Positions 28,571 to 30,948 of a stretch of 30,948 bases of DNA are shown here, piece after piece. Below the pieces are notes generated by a model, which saw only the letters and a program-made list of their open reading frames with translations, was not told the DNA's origin and did not search any database. Within the stretch, counting starts at the first letter, position 1, and each line of letters begins with the position of its first letter. The position numbers were made by a program, and so were the translations under genes. The stretch comes from a virus, in IMG/VR virus record IMGVR_UViG_3300010153_000057, positions 1 to 30,948 of that record; one strand, written 5' to 3'.

Positions 28571-28814
28571 AAGAAAAATACATTTGGCAAGAGTTTACTT
28601 TAAGATAAGTAATTCTAAAACAACAAACAAAAGGTGGCTTTCAAGATTACACGAAATGTTTTTAACAACCGATGATTTAATCGAACTTAATAAAGATAAG
28701 TATGTTTTATCTAAGTTGGCTAAGAGTAGCAATAAGAAAGCAACTGACGTTAACATTATAATTAATGCGGTTGAGTTTGTAGAACAGTACGGAGAAACAA
28801 CTAATAGATTTTAA
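28563..28814 (+). CDS. small basic hypothetical protein
   Basis: An 83-residue protein, basic N-terminus (MVKRKIHLARVYFKISNSKTTNKRWLSRLHEMF) and helical end (KKATDVNIIINAVEFVEQYGETTNRF). No family recognised. The start overlaps the preceding gene by 8 nt. The helical content and charge suggest nucleic acid binding, but nothing more can be said. Confidence 0.6.
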   Translation: MVKRKIHLARVYFKISNSKTTNKRWLSRLHEMFLTTDDLIELNKDKYVLSKLAKSSNKKATDVNIIINAVEFVEQYGETTNRF

Positions 28815-28815
28815 G

Positions 28816-28938
28816 ATGAAAGAATTTTATATTATATTGTCATTTATCGGAGTAATTATTTCAGGATTTTTGCTTTGGTTTGAGTATAGAAAAGATGTTA
28901 GATACAAAAAACAAAAAGAATGGTTGAACAAAAAGTAA
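28816..28938 (+). CDS. 40-residue single-pass membrane protein
   Basis: ATG 1 nt after the preceding stop encodes MKEFYIILSFIGVIISGFLL then WFEYRKDVRYKKQKEWLNKK: one membrane helix (residues 4-22) with a basic cytoplasmic tail. Tight packing between genes and the clear signal of a membrane anchor support a real small gene. Function unknown. Confidence 0.55.
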   Translation: MKEFYIILSFIGVIISGFLLWFEYRKDVRYKKQKEWLNKK

Positions 28939-28954
28939 TAATTTTTATTATGTC

Positions 28955-28986
28955 TTTGGTTTTTTCTATTTTATATCTTATATTTG
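28955..28986 (+). promoter_or_regulatory. early promoter of the VRR-NUC operon
   Basis: TTTG (28955-28958), 20 bp, TATATTTG (28979-28986). The ATG of the nuclease gene is at 29002, so the leader is only about 9 nt. This explains the 60-bp spacing after the membrane-protein gene. Confidence 0.8.
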
Positions 28987-29001
28987 CTCAAAACAGAAAA
29001 G

Positions 29002-29370
29002 ATGGCAGAGAAAAGTGGTAATACTGAAGAAAAAGTACAGATAGCAATAGTAAACTATCTTAAACTTCAATACCCAAAAGCAATATTTACTGCGACAATG
29101 GGAGGTCAGTTCCAAAGACATTACTCTCAAAGGATGAAAGCAAAGCGTACAGGCTATTTAAAGGGGGTTAGCGACCTTTTAATCTTTGAACCGAATGATA
29201 AGTATTTCGGATTGTTTATAGAGCTTAAAAAGGACAAAAAGTCTTACCCGTCAAAAGAACAGAGGGCTTTCATAGGAGGGGTGTCTGACAGGGGGTACTA
29301 CGGGGTATGCTGCAAGGGGTTCGACCATTGCAAAGAAATAATAGATAAATATTTTAACAACGAACTATGA
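29002..29370 (+). CDS. VRR-NUC domain nuclease
   Basis: The 122-residue stand-alone VRR-NUC protein: YLKGVSDLLIFEP (D58), FGLFIELKKDKKS (E74, K76), SKEQRAFIG (Q87), then a Cys-rich end (YGVCCKGFDHC). The D...ExK...Q set is the PD-(D/E)XK active site of the family, whose members cut branched DNA such as Holliday junctions or flaps. In phages it is usually a recombination or packaging resolvase. I prefer the ATG at 29002 to the upstream TTG 28984, because the promoter -7 box covers 28979-28986. The stop overlaps the next ATG (ATGA). Confidence 0.85.
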   Translation: MAEKSGNTEEKVQIAIVNYLKLQYPKAIFTATMGGQFQRHYSQRMKAKRTGYLKGVSDLLIFEPNDKYFGLFIELKKDKKSYPSKEQRAFIGGVSDRGYYGVCCKGFDHCKEIIDKYFNNEL

Positions 29371-29642
29371 GTGAATCAATGAAAATTATCGCTAAGAAGC
29401 GAAACGAAAAGAAAGCTAAGAAGAAAGCTAAAAAGATTATAGACATTACTAACAAGCAGAGCGACAAAATACTAGACCAAGTAGTCAATCCTTTGTTAGA
29501 CGATGCCATAGCTAAGATTATAGCAGAAACATACAAAGAGTATGTAGAAGAATTTAATGGGGATGAGGTAAAAGCTGTTCACAAAATATTTGAGGTGGGT
29601 GCTGCATTGTTAAACACAGATAATTTTAAAGATGAAAAATAA
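29367..29642 (+). CDS. Lys-rich hypothetical protein
   Basis: The protein has 91 residues. The first 25 residues are a basic stretch (KIIAKKRNEKKAKKKAKKI), and the rest is helical and acidic (QVVNPLLDDAIAKIIAETYKEY, DEVKAVHKIFEVGAALL). The strong charge split may suit nucleic acid or protein binding. No family recognised. Coupled to the nuclease by a 4-nt overlap and to the next gene by 11 nt. Confidence 0.6.
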   Translation: MSESMKIIAKKRNEKKAKKKAKKIIDITNKQSDKILDQVVNPLLDDAIAKIIAETYKEYVEEFNGDEVKAVHKIFEVGAALLNTDNFKDEK

Positions 29643-30063
29643 ATATTATTACGATTTTAAAAGAAATTTGAATTGCGAAGAAAATTGTTTTTGCGAAAAA
29701 AATAAAGAAAAACTTTCAATGTGTGAAACTGCTGAAACTGCTGAAACTGCTGAGGTCTGTGAAACTGCTGAAACTGCTGAAACTGCTGAAACTGCTGACC
29801 CTGTTGGGTTTAAGGATAGTATGCCCTCAGCACAGGATATGGGAATCCCTAGCTACTATATCGGAAGAAACGGATATGAAGCACGAAAAGTCGTTGCTAA
29901 TTTTGACCTATCATATAATATAGGCACAGCAACGACATACCTCTTACGTTGTGGTAAGAAGAAAGAAAATGGAATGAGCGACAAAGATAAACATATTGAA
30001 GATATAAACAAGGCAATTAATCATTTAAAATTTGAAATAAGCAAATTGCTAGATGAAAAATAA
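29632..30063 (+). CDS. DUF3310-like protein with Cys start and ETA repeats
   Basis: The protein has 143 residues. Residues 14-31 are Cys-rich (NCEENCFCEK, MCE), residues 32-55 are an Ala-Glu-Thr repeat encoded by a 9-bp tandem unit, and residues about 82-140 match DUF3310 (YEARKVVANFDLSYNIGTATTYLLRCGKKKEN, then DINKAINHLKFEI; compare GNAxKYxxRxGxK and KAxxYL in the family). DUF3310 is common in phages; a nucleotide-kinase-type role has been suggested but not established to my knowledge. The repeat linker and Cys block are not part of the family and look added. Overlaps of 11 nt on both sides. Confidence 0.7.
   Translation: MKNKYYYDFKRNLNCEENCFCEKNKEKLSMCETAETAETAEVCETAETAETAETADPVGFKDSMPSAQDMGIPSYYIGRNGYEARKVVANFDLSYNIGTATTYLLRCGKKKENGMSDKDKHIEDINKAINHLKFEISKLLDEK
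29725..29796 (+). repeat. 9-bp tandem repeat (GAAACTGCT) inside the DUF3310-like gene
   Basis: Eight units of 9 bp: three exact GAAACTGCT (29725-29751), one changed unit GAGGTCTGT (29752-29760), and four exact (29761-29796). It encodes Glu-Thr-Ala repeats. The unit length keeps frame, so copy number can vary without breaking the gene. Confidence 0.9.
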
Positions 30064-30202
30064 TTCTGAAATAATAAAAGAATTGCAATCAATTTGTAAT
30101 TATATTGAAAAGAACAATGTTTATGGCTTTAATTCTAAAAAAGGAATAGACATATTTATATATATAAAAGAACGAATAAAAAAATTAAAAGATGAGCATT
30201 AA
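30053..30202 (+). CDS. 49-residue helical protein
   Basis: ATG inside the end of the previous gene (11-nt overlap) encodes 49 residues: MKNNSEIIKELQSICNYIEKN, then NVYGFNSKKGIDIFIYIKER and a basic end. Its stop overlaps the next start by 11 nt, so both ends show the same coupling as the other genes in this operon, which is the main support for its reality. It probably has two helices. No family recognised. Confidence 0.6.
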   Translation: MKNNSEIIKELQSICNYIEKNNVYGFNSKKGIDIFIYIKERIKKLKDEH

Positions 30203-30389
30203 TATATACGACAGAAAAGATATGAGAGGGGGAGGATATGCGAAAAGAAAGTTTACATTGGAACAAGCCGAAGAAATAAGAAAAGAATATAAGCAAGGGG
30301 GTATAAGTCAGAATCAATTAGCTCGTAAATATGAGGTTTCTCAACCCATTATTAATATGTTATTGAAAGGAAAAACATATATTAAATAA
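30192..30389 (+). CDS. small helix-turn-helix protein
   Basis: The protein has 65 residues. Residues 22-60 are a resolvase/NUMOD-type HTH (TLEQAEEIRKEYKQGGISQNQLARKYEVSQPIINMLLKGKTYI), with SQPIINML as the recognition helix. Such stand-alone HTH proteins may regulate transcription or mark remnants of a homing endonuclease DNA-binding part; no HNH motif is present. It closes this operon: a weak TAGC-AA-GCTA hairpin and T run follow at about 30413-30430. Confidence 0.65.
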   Translation: MSINIYDRKDMRGGGYAKRKFTLEQAEEIRKEYKQGGISQNQLARKYEVSQPIINMLLKGKTYIK

Positions 30390-30451
30390 TTTTTTTACAT
30401 TTTTTTTACTCTAGCAAGCTAAAGTTTTTTAATTCTTTTTTAAAAAAGTTG

Positions 30452-30481
30452 TTGTTTATTTAAAAATTAGTTGTATGTTTG
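30452..30481 (+). promoter_or_regulatory. early promoter
   Basis: TTG (30452-30454), 19 bp, TATGTTTG (30474-30481). The leader to ATG 30513 includes ATTATTAATCAAAACAATACAATT, nearly the same as the leader of the gene at 24434 (TTATTAATCAATTAAACAATT), so the two promoters probably share timing or regulation. Confidence 0.85.
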
Positions 30482-30512
30482 CAATGAAATTATTAATCAA
30501 AACAATACAATT

Positions 30513-30758
30513 ATGAAAGCAAAACAAATAGAAAGTTACTTAGTAGAAAATTACGGAGAGTGCAGACACAATCCTACACAATTTGAAAAAGCATTAGGTA
30601 TTACATCTAAAAGTTATGAGGTAGATTCTTTTAAATTATTCTTATTTATAGTAGAGAACAGACCAATCGAATCAATGCACACACATTCTTACGGGTTTCA
30701 TACTGCAAATGGTAGAGAACTTATAGAGAATTTTCAAAACAATTACTACAACAATTAA
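30513..30758 (+). CDS. hypothetical early protein
   Basis: The protein has 81 residues: MKAKQIESYLVENYGECRHNP, QFEKALGITSKSYEVDSFKLFLFIVENRPIES, then HTHSYGFHTANGRELI. His, Cys and Asn near the middle might form a metal site, but the spacing fits no family I know. Upstream in-frame codons from TTG 30471 lie inside the promoter box and are discarded. It has its own promoter, so it is expressed separately. Confidence 0.6.
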   Translation: MKAKQIESYLVENYGECRHNPTQFEKALGITSKSYEVDSFKLFLFIVENRPIESMHTHSYGFHTANGRELIENFQNNYYNN

Positions 30759-30799
30759 AAAAAAATAAAAACAATTAGGATTATATTAAAAAAGTTTAT

Positions 30800-30807
30800 T
30801 ATATTTG
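30800..30807 (+). promoter_or_regulatory. promoter -7 box near the right end
   Basis: TATATTTG with the ATG of the next gene at 30846. The -33 region is weak (TTAGGA near 30775). The leader is A-rich (AACAATTAACAACAACTAAAACACA) like the early ones. Confidence 0.6.
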
Positions 30808-30845
30808 CCTAACAAAACAATTAACAACAACTAAAACACAAAACA

Positions 30846-30948
30846 ATGAAAGTAAAAGTATCAAAATTAGTAAAGTATTACAAGTACGCTGAAGTAGAAG
30901 TAGAAGTTCCTAACGATATACATAACGATAAATTATGCGATTGGCTAA
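30846..30948 (+). CDS. hypothetical protein, 3' end outside the window
   Basis: The first 34 codons are visible: MKVKVSKLVKYYKYAEVEVEV, then PNDIHNDKLCDWL. It looks like the beta-strand start of a small acidic protein. The frame is open at the window end. It follows a promoter and an A-rich leader, so it opens another early transcript. Confidence 0.6.
   Translation, partial: MKVKVSKLVKYYKYAEVEVEVPNDIHNDKLCDWL

Noticed and set aside
28950-29021. 23-codon hydrophobic frame (MSLVFSILYLIFAQNRKDGREKW)
   Set aside because: It covers a consensus promoter (28955-28986) and runs into the VRR-NUC start at 29002; the promoter explains the sequence better.
29723-29923. Open frame on the + strand with Lys-Leu-Leu repeats over the tandem array
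   Set aside because: It is the other-frame reading of the GAAACTGCT repeat; the Glu-Thr-Ala frame continues into a recognisable DUF3310-like domain.
1-30948. tRNA genes and CRISPR arrays
   Set aside because: No cloverleaf with CCA-type acceptor or GTTC-AA-type T arm and no direct-repeat array with spacers were noticed while reading.

Overview
The window reads as most of the genome of a tailed double-stranded DNA phage (siphovirus type) that infects a member of the Bacteroidota, most likely a marine flavobacterium. The evidence is a long-tail tape measure protein, a terminase pair, a ClpP-type prohead protease, an HK97-like capsid protein and a portal. The DNA is AT-rich (about one third G+C by eye). 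Transcription starts look like Bacteroidota promoters (TTTG, about 19-20 bp, TAnnTTTG), start codons lack Shine-Dalgarno sequences and have A-rich leaders instead, and several proteins belong to families common in Bacteroidota phages (DUF5675, DUF3127, DUF6712-like, Lin1244-like replication protein). All genes lie on the + strand. Both ends cut through a gene, so this is a slice of a larger, possibly circular, genome.

Layout. 1-1088 is the tail of an early cluster (DUF7178-like protein and small unknowns), closed by a terminator at 1113-1138. 1139-1672 is the largest non-coding gap; it carries an origin-like repeat (copy A) and the promoter of the late operon. 1673-15147 holds terS, terL, a putative tail assembly chaperone with a -1 frameshift at a T9 run, then large tail and tail-tip proteins joined by TAATG overlaps, an HK97-gp10-like protein and the tape measure. 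15160-17604 has an HTH protein, a protease-scaffold fusion and the major capsid protein. 17668-21803 has a putative tail tube protein, portal, connector and small structural proteins. 21806-23426 is a lysis cassette with origin-like copy B inside it, closed by a strong terminator at 23515-23547. 23575-24336 is a metallophosphoesterase. 24434-30948 is the early and replication region: annealing-type protein, Cro-like HTH, a stand-alone DnaA domain IV, an SSB-like protein, two nucleases, and a Lin1244-like replisome organizer whose gene contains origin-like copy C, followed by many tiny overlapping genes.

The most striking signal is a roughly 90-bp element present three times (1564-1647, 22942-23036, 27640-27728). 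Each copy has AAGGGT half-sites stepped by exactly 11 bp, an AGGGTA-N5-TACCCT palindrome, and then exactly eight A-rich hexamers. One copy is coding (the linker of the replication protein) and two are not, so the DNA rather than the protein seems to be conserved. It looks like an iteron-plus-unwinding-region replication origin with two extra copies at the borders of the late region. A second pattern is a set of late promoters whose -7 box lies only 4-5 nt from the ATG (TATATTTGCANTATG), which implies leaderless late mRNAs, whereas early promoters have A-rich leaders.
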